A DNA stretch of 64,000 nt from Ammoniphilus resinae (GTDB taxonomy: Bacteria; Bacillota; Bacilli; Aneurinibacillales; RAOX-1), in assembly GCF_017873965.1 (NCBI RefSeq), contig NZ_JAGGKT010000007.1, positions 167,839 to 231,838 on the forward strand, read 5' to 3'. Below, piece after piece: positions 52,135-61,942 of the stretch. The notes below the pieces were generated by a model, which saw only the letters and a program-made list of their open reading frames with translations, ran no database searches and was not told the origin of the DNA. The translations under genes and the position numbers were made by a program. Every line of letters begins with the position of its first letter. Position 1 is the first letter of the stretch.

Positions 52135-52413
52135 TTAGCCTCCTGCAACCGGTGGAAAGAGAGCAAACTGATCATCGGATTTTACTTTGGTTAATAATCC
52201 TTCTTCATGAAGGACATTGCGTCCATTAATAAAAACATGGACGAATGGCTTGAGGGTTCTTTCCGTTGTAAACACTTCCACCTCTAATTCAGGATAGAGG
52301 CGGATTAGAGCCTCCAGGACCTCAACAACCGTACTGTCTTCGGATGCGGGCACCTCAACTACCTTATTATCGTTACAGATGTCTCGAAAAGTCGCAAAAA
52401 GTTTTACCTTCAT
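52135..52413 (-). CDS. MoaD/ThiS-family sulfur carrier protein
   Basis: The 92-residue ubiquitin-like protein has an N-terminal KVKLFATFRDI and the C-terminal DQFALFPPVAGG tail with the diglycine that becomes a thiocarboxylate. It likely donates sulfur to make molybdopterin for the tungsten enzyme encoded next to it. It forms a two-gene minus-strand operon with the small gene at 51861. The cognate activating enzyme is probably the MoeB-like protein at 47216. Confidence 0.9.
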   Translation of the reverse strand: MKVKLFATFRDICNDNKVVEVPASEDSTVVEVLEALIRLYPELEVEVFTTERTLKPFVHVFINGRNVLHEEGLLTKVKSDDQFALFPPVAGG

Positions 52414-52591
52414 AAATTAAATCCCCTTTTAACATTTCATTCAAAAAAAAGTGTATCTAGTTTCCATTATAATGGATTTGTTAATAAAAAGGTCAGAAAG
52501 CTTCGCAATTTTCGATATAGTTAACAATTCAGCACCTATCGTTTCAAGACATGTGTTAAAATAAAGCAAAGTCGTCATTTGGAGGAAGGAA

Positions 52592-53824
52592 ATGAAGTTT
52601 TTCAATGTGAAAACAGTACCCGAAACACATGATATAATCAGAGAGCATTTTCAAGCGACAAAAAAACCGATCACTGTGGCTTTATCCAATGCGTTAGGAA
52701 TGGTCCTGGCTGAAGAAATCATTTCCCCCGAAACAGTGCCTCCGTTTGCCAGGTCGACGGTAGATGGCTATACAGTAAAAGCGAAAGATACATATGGGGC
52801 TTCCGAGTCTCTTCCAGGTTTTCTCGATATTACTGGGAAAATCGAAATGGGAAAAGCAGCAGACAAGCTGTTGCAGGAAGGTCAAGCCCAATATATCCCT
52901 ACCGGTGGGATGTTACCGCCAGGTGCAGATAGTGTGGTGATGGTAGAACATGTTGAAGAACTTGGAGATCTGCTTAATGTTTACCGTCAGGTTGCACCTG
53001 GAGAAAATGTGATCCAAGCGGGTGAAGATGTCCAAGCAGGAGACGTGGTGTTGCGTGCGGGACGTCGACTGCGTCCACAGGATTTGGGAGTACTCTCGGC
53101 CATTGGTATCACAGAAGTTTCTGTTTTTCCAAGACCTGTTGTAGGGATTCTTTCCACCGGTGATGAAATTGTTCCCCCTGATAAAAAAGAGCTCAGTCCG
53201 GGAGAAATTCGGGATATTAATGGAATTACTATTTCTGCTGCCGCTAGAGCCTACGGTGCTACGGTAATTGATGCTGGAATCGTCAAGGATGAGTATGACG
53301 AGTTTTTCACTCGCGCCAAAGAGCTTTTTGAAAAGGTGGATTTATTACTGTTATCCGGAGGAAGTTCAGTTGGAACGAGGGACTTTACGGTTCACGTCTT
53401 GGAGGCATTAGGGGAACCCGGAATTTTAGTCCACGGTGTGGCTGTTAAACCCGGTAAACCAACCATTTTGGCAAAAGCACAAGGGAAACCGGTCCTTGGG
53501 TTACCAGGGCATCCCGCATCTGCCATGATTATCTTTGACTTGTTTGCGATTCCTGTGTTGCGGCAATTGGAAGGCTTATCAACACCTGCAATCGATCATA
53601 GGTTATCTGTCCGTATTGCCAGAAACATTCCATCCGCTGTCGGGAGAACGGATTATGTGCGGGTGAAATTGGAGAACCGCGAAAATGAGCTTTGGGCTAT
53701 ACCGGTGTTTGGGAAATCTGGACTGATTACAACGATGGCGGAAAGTGATGGAATGGTGGAAATCCCAGCGAGTAAAGAGGGGATTCTAGAAGGCGAATTT
53801 GTGCGGGTGAAGTTGTTTGTTTAA
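52592..53824 (+). CDS. moeA: Molybdopterin molybdenumtransferase (MoeA) 2
   Basis: The 410-residue MoeA has PPFARSTVDGYTV, PTGGMLPPGADSVVM, the MPT-binding SGGSSVGTRDF and GLPGHPASA. It inserts molybdate or tungstate into molybdopterin. It is followed 10 bp later by a MoeA fused to a binding domain and then by moaA. Its sequence differs clearly from the MoeA at 15205; a role for tungsten is suggested by location only. GGAGGAAG precedes the start. Confidence 0.93.
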   Translation: MKFFNVKTVPETHDIIREHFQATKKPITVALSNALGMVLAEEIISPETVPPFARSTVDGYTVKAKDTYGASESLPGFLDITGKIEMGKAADKLLQEGQAQYIPTGGMLPPGADSVVMVEHVEELGDLLNVYRQVAPGENVIQAGEDVQAGDVVLRAGRRLRPQDLGVLSAIGITEVSVFPRPVVGILSTGDEIVPPDKKELSPGEIRDINGITISAAARAYGATVIDAGIVKDEYDEFFTRAKELFEKVDLLLLSGGSSVGTRDFTVHVLEALGEPGILVHGVAVKPGKPTILAKAQGKPVLGLPGHPASAMIIFDLFAIPVLRQLEGLSTPAIDHRLSVRIARNIPSAVGRTDYVRVKLENRENELWAIPVFGKSGLITTMAESDGMVEIPASKEGILEGEFVRVKLFV

Positions 53825-53834
53825 GGAGGATACC

Positions 53835-55748
53835 ATGCGAAAGATATACCTTGAAGACACCCCATTGCAGGAAGCACAGCAAGGAGTGCTGAGTAAGATA
53901 CAGTTTGAGAGACAGGTAGAGTGGATCCCCACTCAGAAAGCATTGGGAAGGATTACAGCACAGTCGATCTATGCAAAAGTATCGATGCCTAATTACCATG
54001 CTTCAGCCATGGATGGAATTGCAGTACGGGCCCATCAAACCCACGGGGCCAGTGAACAAAATCCTATCCGCTTAAGGCAGCAGGAAGAATACGTCATTGT
54101 GGATACGGGGGATCCTATTCCGGCAGGGTTTGATGCGGTCATTATGGTTGAACATCTGCATCAGGTCGATGAAAAGACCGTCGAAATTTTAGATCCAATT
54201 GCTCCCTGGCAGCATATTCGACCGATCGGTGAAGACGTTGTTGTTGGTGAGATGATAGTAGCAGCACATCACAAATTAAGGCCAGTCGATTTAGGAGCTT
54301 TGCTCGCTGGGGGGAATGTCACGGTCCCAGTCATTAAAAAGCCAAAAGTTGCCATTATCCCTACCGGGACCGAACTGATCCCCCCTTCCGAGGATGTAGC
54401 GCTGGGAGAAATTATCGAGTTTAATGGTACTGTCTTTTCCGCCTATCTTGAGGAATGGGGAGCACAACCGGATTATCGTGGTATCGTGAAAGACCATTAT
54501 GAAACGATAAAAAATGCGGTGTTGGAAGCCGTTAAAGATTCCGATATCGTGATCATGAATGCGGGATCATCAGCAGGAACGGAAGATTTCACCTACCATG
54601 TGATCAATGAAATTGGAGAAGTATTAACACATGGGGTGGCCACAAGACCAGGCAAACCTGTTGTGCTCGGCATTGTCGAAGGCAAGCCTGTGGTGGGGCT
54701 GCCAGGATATCCTGTTTCCGCCTATCTTAATCTGGAATGGTTTGCTAGACCACTTGTCAATCATTACTATGGACTATTGGAACCGGAACGAGCTAAGCTA
54801 AAGGTTAAACTAGGCAGAAGAATCGTCTCGGTTATGGGGGCCGAGGACTTTGTACGGATGACGATTGGTAGGATTGACGGCAAATATATCGCGAATCCAT
54901 TAACAAGAGCAGCAGGAGTCACAATGTCGATGGTAAAGGCCGATGGATTGCTACGAATTCCCCCTGGACATTTGGGATATGAACAAGGAGAAGAAGCAGA
55001 GGTTGAGCTTTATCGCCCGCTTGAACAAATTAAGCAAACCGTGGTGGCAACGGGAAGTCATGATCTGTCCATCGATGTTCTGCACACCTTGTTACGAAAG
55101 AAGAATCCAGGGCAATTCCTCGTTTCCTCGCATGTAGGCAGCATGGGAGGGATTCTCGCCATCCAGAAAGGGGAAGCACATATCGCTGGTGTGCACCTGT
55201 TTGATGAAGGAACAGGGACCTATAATATCCCTTTTCTGGAAAGATATCTTCAAGAACAGGAGGCAGTTCTGATTCAGTTGGTCTATCGTCAGCAGGGATG
55301 GATCGTACCAAAGGGAAATCCGCTGCAGATTACCACAATAAAAGATGTTGCTAGGGATGGGATTACCTATATGAACAGGCAAAGAGGTGCGGGGACGAGA
55401 TTGCTGTTTGATTACCTATTAAAACAAGAACAGCTCGACCGAAGCGGAGTTTATGGGTATGACAGGGAAGCGATTTCCCATCTTAGTGTAGCTGCCGCGG
55501 TGGCTGGGGGAACGGCTGATACGGGTCTTGGGATTTATTCTGCAGCGCAGGCTATGAATTTGGATTTCATCCCTGTTATGGAAGAAAGATATGATTTGTT
55601 AATGAGCAGAAGCTTCTATGAAAGCAAGGATGGGATTAATCTATTATCGCTTATTCGTTCCCCTGAATTCCAAGCGGAAGTAGAAGCACTTGGTGGGTAT
55701 AGTTGTCGGGATACCGGAAGCTTGTTATATCAGAATTATTTAGATTAG
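53835..55748 (+). CDS. MoeA fused to a periplasmic-binding-like (PBP) domain
   Basis: The 637-residue protein has a MoeA domain (about 1-400: [30 protein letters not shown]) and a C-terminal PBP-like domain (about 405-637) with [25 protein letters not shown] and [13 protein letters not shown]. The latter resembles ModA/LysR substrate-binding folds and may bind an oxyanion or cofactor. Such fusions occur in Bacilli and archaea. It probably works with the MoeA encoded just before it. ATG 53835 follows AAGGAGGA. Confidence 0.92.
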   Translation: MRKIYLEDTPLQEAQQGVLSKIQFERQVEWIPTQKALGRITAQSIYAKVSMPNYHASAMDGIAVRAHQTHGASEQNPIRLRQQEEYVIVDTGDPIPAGFDAVIMVEHLHQVDEKTVEILDPIAPWQHIRPIGEDVVVGEMIVAAHHKLRPVDLGALLAGGNVTVPVIKKPKVAIIPTGTELIPPSEDVALGEIIEFNGTVFSAYLEEWGAQPDYRGIVKDHYETIKNAVLEAVKDSDIVIMNAGSSAGTEDFTYHVINEIGEVLTHGVATRPGKPVVLGIVEGKPVVGLPGYPVSAYLNLEWFARPLVNHYYGLLEPERAKLKVKLGRRIVSVMGAEDFVRMTIGRIDGKYIANPLTRAAGVTMSMVKADGLLRIPPGHLGYEQGEEAEVELYRPLEQIKQTVVATGSHDLSIDVLHTLLRKKNPGQFLVSSHVGSMGGILAIQKGEAHIAGVHLFDEGTGTYNIPFLERYLQEQEAVLIQLVYRQQGWIVPKGNPLQITTIKDVARDGITYMNRQRGAGTRLLFDYLLKQEQLDRSGVYGYDREAISHLSVAAAVAGGTADTGLGIYSAAQAMNLDFIPVMEERYDLLMSRSFYESKDGINLLSLIRSPEFQAEVEALGGYSCRDTGSLLYQNYLD

Positions 55749-55756
55749 GAGAGCGG

Positions 55757-56791
55757 GTGATAGAATTGGAAAGCCAGGAAAACAAAGTGGTTGATTCACT
55801 TGGAAGACCTCTCCGTGATTTGCGAATTTCCGTTACAGATAAATGCAATTTCCGCTGTACATACTGCATGCCGGCGGAACTGTTTGGCCCTGATTACGAA
55901 TTTTTGCCGAAAGAGAAGTTGCTCAGTTTTGAGGAGATCACAAGACTTGTCCAGATCTTTTCTCGATTAGGTGTAGAGAAAATTCGACTTACGGGCGGAG
56001 AGCCTCTGATGCGAAAAAACCTGGATAGTCTGGTTGGAATGATTAAACAGGTAGAAGGAATAGATGATATCGCGATGACAACGAATGGATCCCTGTTGTC
56101 CGAAAAGGTCAATGCCTTAAAACAGGCGGGGTTGAAACGGGTTACAGTTAGCTTAGACAGTCTGGATGTAGGGCGGTTTGGTCAGCTAAATGGGCGCGGT
56201 TATCAAGTGGAAGATATTCTTCACGGGATTGAAGTAGCGGCAGCTGCTGGACTTGATGTTAAAGTGAATATGGTGGTACAGCGCGGCATTAATGATCAGG
56301 ACATTCTGCCAATGGCCAAATACTTCTTTGAAAAAGGCCATACTCTGCGTTTTATTGAGTTTATGGATGTTGGGAACAGTAACGGTTGGAAGCTTGATCA
56401 AGTTCTTCCAAGCCGCTCCATTTTGGAAAAGATTCATGAGGAAATGCCGCTTGAGCCAGTGGAACCAAACTATTATGGGGAAGTTGCCTCGCGGTATCGG
56501 TATAAAGGGACAGACAAAGAGATCGGATTTATCTCATCGGTAACCCAAGCATTCTGTTCGACCTGCACTCGGGCAAGAATTTCTGCCGAGGGACATCTCT
56601 ATTTATGTCTGTTCGCTTCCGGCGGTGTTGATCTGCGGACACCGTTGCGTGAGGGTAAGACCGATGAGGAAATGCTTGAGATGATCCGGAAGATCTGGGA
56701 AAAAAGAGAAGACCGCTACTCGGAAATTCGCCTTAGCAACACTACCGGTTTAGACCGCAAAAAAGTGGAGATGTCACACATTGGCGGATAG
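55757..56791 (+). CDS. moaA: GTP 3',8-cyclase MoaA
   Basis: The 344-residue radical SAM enzyme has the N-terminal cluster CNFRCTYC and a C-terminal cluster with [11 protein letters not shown] and later Cys in YLCLF. It carries out the first step of molybdopterin synthesis. The start is GTG 55757, 4 nt after AGGAGAG; the longer open frame to 55703 overlaps the fusion gene. The usual C-terminal Gly-Gly is present (HIGG). No moaC or moaE is in the window. Confidence 0.95.
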   Translation: MIELESQENKVVDSLGRPLRDLRISVTDKCNFRCTYCMPAELFGPDYEFLPKEKLLSFEEITRLVQIFSRLGVEKIRLTGGEPLMRKNLDSLVGMIKQVEGIDDIAMTTNGSLLSEKVNALKQAGLKRVTVSLDSLDVGRFGQLNGRGYQVEDILHGIEVAAAAGLDVKVNMVVQRGINDQDILPMAKYFFEKGHTLRFIEFMDVGNSNGWKLDQVLPSRSILEKIHEEMPLEPVEPNYYGEVASRYRYKGTDKEIGFISSVTQAFCSTCTRARISAEGHLYLCLFASGGVDLRTPLREGKTDEEMLEMIRKIWEKREDRYSEIRLSNTTGLDRKKVEMSHIGG

Positions 56792-56803
56792 AGGGATTGT
56801 ACG

Positions 56804-57067
56804 ATGAAATGGTTGTTATATTATCTTCTATTTATGAACCTTGTTACCTATATATCCTTTGGAATGGATAAAAAACGAGCACAGAAGAGATTATGGAGAA
56901 TTTCAGAAAAACGCCTCTTGGGAATGGCGGTCATCGGCGGAGGGGTTGGCGGATGGTTAGGAATGTTCATGTTTCACCATAAAACCAAAAAGTGGCCTTT
57001 TCGGATCCTTGTTCCTATATTTACATTGATCCAGGTGGGGATTGTTGGGTACTATTGGTCATCCTGA
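56804..57067 (+). CDS. DUF1294 small membrane protein
   Basis: The 87-residue protein has three hydrophobic helices and the DUF1294 hallmarks SFGMDKKRAQKRLWRISEK and GGWLGMFMFHHKTKKWPFR (shown here as core positions only). The function of the family is unknown. It lies 12 bp after moaA, so it is probably co-transcribed; a link to cofactor synthesis would be speculation. Confidence 0.85.
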   Translation: MKWLLYYLLFMNLVTYISFGMDKKRAQKRLWRISEKRLLGMAVIGGGVGGWLGMFMFHHKTKKWPFRILVPIFTLIQVGIVGYYWSS

Positions 57068-57136
57068 TGTTCCATGATGTCGAAATTTCCCCGGAAATAA
57101 AAGTTTATTGGTAAAATATCAGTTTCTAGGGGGATA

Positions 57137-57164
57137 TTGACAAACCTTCACAACGTGCTATGCT
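57137..57164 (+). promoter_or_regulatory. Sigma-A promoter of the thiamin operon
   Basis: TTGACA (57137-57142), a 16-bp spacer and TATGCT (57159-57164) with an extended -10 TG. It lies about 30 bp before the TPP riboswitch. Confidence 0.8.
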
Positions 57165-57189
57165 AGAGAAGAATTAATTACCTTTTGCA

Positions 57190-57276
57190 AGATCACTAGG
57201 GGAGCTTTTTTGCTGAGATGGATTTTTTCCAGACCCTTTGAACCTGATCTGGTTAGTGCCAGCGTAGGGAAGTGGA
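57190..57276 (+). promoter_or_regulatory. TPP (THI-element) riboswitch
   Basis: The conserved elements occur in order: ACTAGGGGAGC, GCTGAGATGG, ACCCTTTGAACCTGATCT, GGTTAGTGCCAGCG and TAGGGAAGTGG. A terminator follows at 57297, so TPP binding should cause premature termination of the tenI-thiO-thiSGF-thiZXY operon. Confidence 0.95.
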
Positions 57277-57296
57277 AATTCGTTAACAGTGTTTAC

Positions 57297-57332
57297 AAAA
57301 CCACTTTTCCTTACGGAGAGGTGGTTTTTTTG
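57297..57332 (+). terminator. Riboswitch-controlled terminator
   Basis: AAAACCAC and GTGGTTTT pair around TTTTCC/GGAGAG-type inner pairing and a T run. It is the expression platform of the TPP riboswitch. Confidence 0.85.
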
Positions 57333-57446
57333 TTTGATGCGCTAGCGGAAATCTTTCCGCTAATAATGCCAGCCTTTTTTCGCCGACAGGATCAATAGGG
57401 ATAAGTGGTCCCGATCAGCAAACTGGACCAAGGATGGTGAACAATA

Positions 57447-58055
57447 ATGTCAAAAAAAGAACTCCATCTCATTAGCAATGGAAAGCAATCCCTCGAGCAG
57501 TTTGTAGACCTGGCTCAGCAGGTTTACGAATATGTCACGGCCATACATATTAGGGAAAAGCAAAAAACGGCAAGAGAATTATCTGATTGGGTTGAACGTT
57601 TAATAGGGGCGGGTGTCCCGAGAGAAAAGATCTATCTCAATGATCGTTTAGATGTTGCCTGGGCAGCTGGAGTGGCAGGGGTGCAGCTCGCCTACCATAG
57701 CTTAGAGCCTTCCGTTGTTAAAAGAAGGTTTCCGAGATTTCGGGTAGGACGATCTGTCCACTCTTTGCAAGAAGCCAAGGAAATGGAAAGCCAAGGAGTC
57801 GATTTTCTTTTGTTCGGTCACATTTACCAAACGGGGTCCAAGCCGGGGCTTGCTGCGAGAGGAATTGAAAGCTTGAAGGAAATAGTAGAGGCTGTCTCTA
57901 TCCCAGTGATCGCGATTGGTGGGATCAAGGTATGCCACATCGAGGAAATCATAGCAGCGGGGGCATCGGGGATTGCGGTGATGTCTGGAATTGCGGGTGC
58001 GGAGGACCCACGTGGCAAAGCGAAAGAATACATGCAAGCAATGGTGGGGGAATGA
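57447..58055 (+). CDS. tenI: Thiazole tautomerase TenI (ThiE-like)
   Basis: The 202-residue TIM-barrel protein is of the ThiE/TenI family. It has KIYLNDRLDVAWAAGVAGVQ, GRSVHS, DFLLFGHIYQTGSK and IPVIAIGGIK. TenI aromatises the thiazole product made by ThiG. ThiE would also need pyrimidine-phosphate contacts, and the gene order (tenI-thiO-thiS-thiG-thiF, as in B. subtilis) favours TenI. Its stop codon overlaps the thiO start. Confidence 0.9.
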   Translation: MSKKELHLISNGKQSLEQFVDLAQQVYEYVTAIHIREKQKTARELSDWVERLIGAGVPREKIYLNDRLDVAWAAGVAGVQLAYHSLEPSVVKRRFPRFRVGRSVHSLQEAKEMESQGVDFLLFGHIYQTGSKPGLAARGIESLKEIVEAVSIPVIAIGGIKVCHIEEIIAAGASGIAVMSGIAGAEDPRGKAKEYMQAMVGE

Positions 58056-59167
58056 AAATGAAAGAAATGTATGATGTTGCGATTATAGGTGGGGGAGTAA
58101 TTGGGGCTTCTATCGCATATCAGTTAGTGAAACGAGGAATGAAAGTAGTTTTACTAGAAAAAGGAAGAGTTGTCAGTCAGGCATCATCAGCGGCGGCGGG
58201 GATGTTGGCGGCGCAAGCTGAGTTTGAGGAGGAGACGGGAAGTCTATTTCAATTGGCAGTGCAAAGTCGGGAACTCTTTCCACAGATTTCCTCAGAATTA
58301 AAAGAGGCCAGTGGGATTGATATTGGGCTTGTACAGCAAGGGATGTTAAAGGTTGCTTTGACTGAGGGGGAGGCTCAGCAACTGCAAAACATTATCCGGA
58401 TTCAGCAGGCAGCAGGTCAATCTGCGGAATGGCTATCCGCAAGTGAAGTGAAGGAGAAGGAGCCGAATCTATCGCAACATGTTCTCGGAGCGATGTATAT
58501 TCCTGGTGACGGTCAGGTAATAGCGCCAGAACTATCTTTAGGTTTTGTGAAGTCTGCTGCGACTCTTGGCGCCGTGATTAAGGAATTTTCAGAGGTCAAA
58601 AGCCTGCTTATCGAAGATGGTCGGGTAAAAGGCGTTGTGACCCGCGAAGAAACCATTTATGCCGGAAAAGTTGTGCTGGCTGCTGGGGCATGGAGTGATG
58701 AACTGCTCCAGGAAATTGGAATAAATCTTGCAGTCTATCCGGTCAAAGGGGAATGTTTCTCTGTGTTAACTCATCAGTCTTTGGTCACATCGACCATTTT
58801 CTCTCACGGATGCTATCTGGTTCCCAAAAGGGGCGGTCGGCTTGTGGTCGGAGCGACGATGGTGGAACATACCTATGACAAGCGAGTCTCAGTGGAGGGA
58901 ATGTCGCTTCTGCTGGAGCGGGCGAAACGTTTGCTTCCTACCATTAGCCAGGCAGAATGGGAGAAAGGCTGGGCTGGAACTCGCCCCCAAACAAAAGATG
59001 GTTTGCCTTATCTGGGGGAACATCCAGATTATCCAGGAGTGTTTGTGGCGGCAGGTCATTACCGCAATGGGATCTTGCTTAGTCCGATTACTGGGGTCCT
59101 GATTGCAGACCTGATTGAAGGGAATAGCAGCACCATCGATTTGCAGCCTTTTCGAATCATGCGTTAA
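58052..59167 (+). CDS. thiO: Glycine oxidase ThiO
   Basis: The 371-residue FAD-dependent amine oxidase has an N-terminal GGGVIGASIAYQLVKRG dinucleotide fold, SSAAAGMLAAQ and a C-terminal RPQTKDGLPYLG and HYRNGILLSP. It oxidises glycine to dehydroglycine for thiazole synthesis. The start at ATG 58052 overlaps the tenI stop by an ATGA; ATG 58058 is also possible. The longer frame to 57932 lies inside tenI. Confidence 0.93.
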   Translation: MKMKEMYDVAIIGGGVIGASIAYQLVKRGMKVVLLEKGRVVSQASSAAAGMLAAQAEFEEETGSLFQLAVQSRELFPQISSELKEASGIDIGLVQQGMLKVALTEGEAQQLQNIIRIQQAAGQSAEWLSASEVKEKEPNLSQHVLGAMYIPGDGQVIAPELSLGFVKSAATLGAVIKEFSEVKSLLIEDGRVKGVVTREETIYAGKVVLAAGAWSDELLQEIGINLAVYPVKGECFSVLTHQSLVTSTIFSHGCYLVPKRGGRLVVGATMVEHTYDKRVSVEGMSLLLERAKRLLPTISQAEWEKGWAGTRPQTKDGLPYLGEHPDYPGVFVAAGHYRNGILLSPITGVLIADLIEGNSSTIDLQPFRIMR

Positions 59168-59195
59168 AAAATACATGAATCCAGGAGGAAGAGCG

Positions 59196-59399
59196 ATGAA
59201 ATTAAACGTCAATGGGGAGCAGGTAGAGATCCCTAATACGGTTGAAAAGGTTTCGGATTTATTAGAGCACCTGGGCATCAACGAAAAAGTTGCGATTGTA
59301 GAACTGAATGCCAACATTCTGCAGAAAGCCGATCACGCCGCAACAAAATTAACGAACGGTGATCGTGTAGAAATTGTTCATTTTGTAGGAGGAGGATAA
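59196..59399 (+). CDS. thiS: Sulfur carrier protein ThiS
   Basis: The 67-residue ubiquitin-fold protein starts MKLNVNGEQ and ends HFVGGG, with the diglycine used for thiocarboxylate formation. It gives sulfur to ThiG. CAGGAGGA precedes ATG 59196; a longer open frame would overlap thiO. Confidence 0.95.
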   Translation: MKLNVNGEQVEIPNTVEKVSDLLEHLGINEKVAIVELNANILQKADHAATKLTNGDRVEIVHFVGGG

Positions 59400-59401
59400 A
59401 G

Positions 59402-60169
59402 ATGTTAAAAATAGGACCTTATGAATTTCATTCGCGTTTATTGCTAGGAACTGGTAAATTTCCTGATTTTGAGATTCAGAAAAAAGCAGTGGAGGTATCG
59501 GAAACCCAAATCTTAACCTTTGCGGTTCGTCGGATGAATATCTATGAGCCATCTCAACCAAATTTTCTTGAAATGATTGATGTTAGCAAGTACACGCTAC
59601 TGCCCAATACAGCAGGTGCTTCTACAGCAGAGGAAGCGGTGCGTATTGCCAAGCTAGCAAAAGCCTCTGGTCTGTGCGATATGATTAAGGTTGAGGTGAT
59701 TGGCGATCCGAAAACCCTTCTGCCTGATCCGATCGAAACCTTGAAAGCTTCCGAGATGCTATTAGAAGAAGGATTCATTGTACTCCCTTATACGTCTGAC
59801 GATGTTCTGCTAGCAAAACGCTTGCAGGACTTGGGGGTCCATGCGATCATGCCGGGTGCATCGCCGATTGGTTCGGGACAGGGAATCATCAACCCCTTAA
59901 ATTTAAGCTTTATCATCGAGCAGGCCACCGTGCCCGTGATTGTGGATGCAGGAATTGGAACACCTTCTGATGCTGCAATTGCGATGGAGATGGGGGCATC
60001 TGGTGTACTGCTGAACACAGCCGTTTCCGGTGCCAAGGATCCAGTCAAGATGGCGTTAGCGATGAAACTTGGCATTGAAGCGGGACGTTTGGGTTATGAA
60101 GCGGGACGAATCGCCAAAAAGCGCTATGCTACAGCAAGCAGTCCGATGGAAGGAATGAGCAGAGTTTGA
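59402..60169 (+). CDS. thiG: Thiazole synthase ThiG
   Basis: The 255-residue TIM-barrel has [11 protein letters not shown], the Schiff-base Lys in [10 protein letters not shown] near 99, and the phosphate loop [12 protein letters not shown]. It forms the thiazole phosphate from DXP, dehydroglycine and ThiS-thiocarboxylate. It lies 2 bp after thiS. Confidence 0.96.
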   Translation: MLKIGPYEFHSRLLLGTGKFPDFEIQKKAVEVSETQILTFAVRRMNIYEPSQPNFLEMIDVSKYTLLPNTAGASTAEEAVRIAKLAKASGLCDMIKVEVIGDPKTLLPDPIETLKASEMLLEEGFIVLPYTSDDVLLAKRLQDLGVHAIMPGASPIGSGQGIINPLNLSFIIEQATVPVIVDAGIGTPSDAAIAMEMGASGVLLNTAVSGAKDPVKMALAMKLGIEAGRLGYEAGRIAKKRYATASSPMEGMSRV

Positions 60170-61185
60170 ATGGAAGATATTCTCGCCAGGAATTATTCAC
60201 GGAGATTGGTGTAGAGGGACAAAAAAAGCTGGCCACTAAACATCTCCTAATAATCGGGGCAGGGGCCCTCGGGACTGGCAATGCCGAGGCCTTGGTCCGA
60301 GCGGGTGTTGGTAAGGTTACCATCGTGGATCGAGATTATGTCGATTGGAGCAATTTGCAAAGGCAACAATTGTACGATGAATCAAATGCTGCAGAGCAGC
60401 TTCCGAAAGCCATTGCAGCCAAAGAGAGACTTTCCAGAGTAAATTCAGGGGTTGAAATTGAGGCAATTATCAGTGATGTTTCACCGCAAGAGCTTGATAC
60501 CTTGGTTCCTGGAGTCGACTTAATTTTGGACGCCACGGATAATTTTGATATCCGTCTGATGATCAATGATGCAGCGCAAAAGTATAATATCCCTTGGATC
60601 TATGGGGCCTGTGTGGGAAGTTACGGGATCACGTACACCGTTCTTCCCGGGCAGACTCCCTGCTTAAATTGTTTGTTGGAATCCATCCCCTTAGGAGGGG
60701 CTACCTGTGATACTGCGGGAATTATCAGTCCTGCCGTACAGATGGTCGTTTCCTATCAAACAGCAGAGGCGTTGAAAATTCTTGTGGAAAAAAGGGAGTC
60801 TCTACGAGGGACGCTTGTTTCTTTTGATCTTTGGAAAAATCAGTATTCCTCCATCCGCGTAGATTCGTTAAGAAAACCAGAGTGTCCTTCTTGCGGGGAA
60901 ACTCCCACTTTTCCGTTCCTGGATTATTCGAATCAAACAAAAACGGCCGTGTTATGCGGGAGAGACACGGTACAAATTCGTCCACCGGTCAAAATGGAAA
61001 GGAATTTGGAAGAGCTAGCCGTAACACTTTCCAAGCAGCAGGGAACTTTAGAGCAAAATCCCCATTTAGTTTCTTTTGCCTTGGAAACATATCGGCTCGT
61101 CTTTTTCCGCGATGGAAGGGTTTTGGTTCATGGCACAAAAGATGTGACGGAGGCAAAAAGCCTTTATCACCGATATCTGGGGTAA
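60166..61185 (+). CDS. thiF: ThiF adenylyltransferase
   Basis: The 339-residue E1-like protein has [29 protein letters not shown] and zinc cysteines CLNCLL and CPSC. It adenylylates ThiS. It is a close relative of the MoeB-like protein at 47216, including the C-terminal domain with the CGRDTVQI motif. The start is TTG 60166, overlapping the thiG stop (TTGA); no in-frame ATG is near. Confidence 0.92.
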   Translation: MNGRYSRQELFTEIGVEGQKKLATKHLLIIGAGALGTGNAEALVRAGVGKVTIVDRDYVDWSNLQRQQLYDESNAAEQLPKAIAAKERLSRVNSGVEIEAIISDVSPQELDTLVPGVDLILDATDNFDIRLMINDAAQKYNIPWIYGACVGSYGITYTVLPGQTPCLNCLLESIPLGGATCDTAGIISPAVQMVVSYQTAEALKILVEKRESLRGTLVSFDLWKNQYSSIRVDSLRKPECPSCGETPTFPFLDYSNQTKTAVLCGRDTVQIRPPVKMERNLEELAVTLSKQQGTLEQNPHLVSFALETYRLVFFRDGRVLVHGTKDVTEAKSLYHRYLG

Positions 61186-61192
61186 AAGAAAA

Positions 61193-61942
61193 ATGAGTAT
61201 TTTAAAAGCTATAGACATAACCTTCGGGTTTGAACATGACCGTCTGATTCTACGTAAATGCAGTTTTGAGATTGGAGAAAACGAATTTATAAGTCTTGTT
61301 GGCCTGAGTGGATGTGGGAAGAGCACGGTCTTAAAATTGATCGCTGGTTTATACCCTCCACAGGAAGGGCGGCTGGAATACGCACATGGAGCTCAACTTG
61401 GGAAAATTGGTTTCATGCCGCAACAAGATCTATTAATGCCTTGGCGCACAGTTCTGGAAAATGCCGCATTGCCGATGGAAATCCAAGGGGTGAATAAAAG
61501 GGAGGCACAGCGTCGTGTGCTAGAGTTGCTCCCTATTTTCGGCTTGCAAGGATATGAAAATGCATATCCCTTCGAACTTTCCGGAGGGATGCGGCAGCGT
61601 GTATCTTTCCTGAGATGTGTTTTAACCGGGCATCAAATGCTCTTATTGGATGAGCCATTTGGCTCCCTGGATGCCCTCACGCGAAGGGAAATGCAGTTGT
61701 GGTTGACTGAAACCTGGCAAAAGTGGAAGCAATCCGTCCTTTTGGTTACCCATGATTTAGATGAAGCCTTGTTGTTATCAGATCGAATTTTTGTGATGAC
61801 AAGTCCGCAAGAGGGGCCTTATTACGAAATTAAGGTTCCTTTCCCAAAACCAAGGCAACCATCCCAAGTATATACAAAAGAATGGTTGGATTTGAAAGAA
61901 AAAATGACTACGTTCTTATATAAAAAGAGAGAAATCAAATGA
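61193..61942 (+). CDS. thiZ: Thiamin-precursor ABC transporter ATP-binding protein
   Basis: The 249-residue ATPase of the nitrate/taurine-type ABC family has Walker A GLSGCGKST, signature LSGGMRQRVSF and Walker B LLLDEPFGSLD. With the permease and binding protein behind it and the TPP riboswitch in front, it is assigned to ThiXYZ-type import of formylaminopyrimidine or HMP. Confidence 0.88.
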   Translation: MSILKAIDITFGFEHDRLILRKCSFEIGENEFISLVGLSGCGKSTVLKLIAGLYPPQEGRLEYAHGAQLGKIGFMPQQDLLMPWRTVLENAALPMEIQGVNKREAQRRVLELLPIFGLQGYENAYPFELSGGMRQRVSFLRCVLTGHQMLLLDEPFGSLDALTRREMQLWLTETWQKWKQSVLLVTHDLDEALLLSDRIFVMTSPQEGPYYEIKVPFPKPRQPSQVYTKEWLDLKEKMTTFLYKKREIK

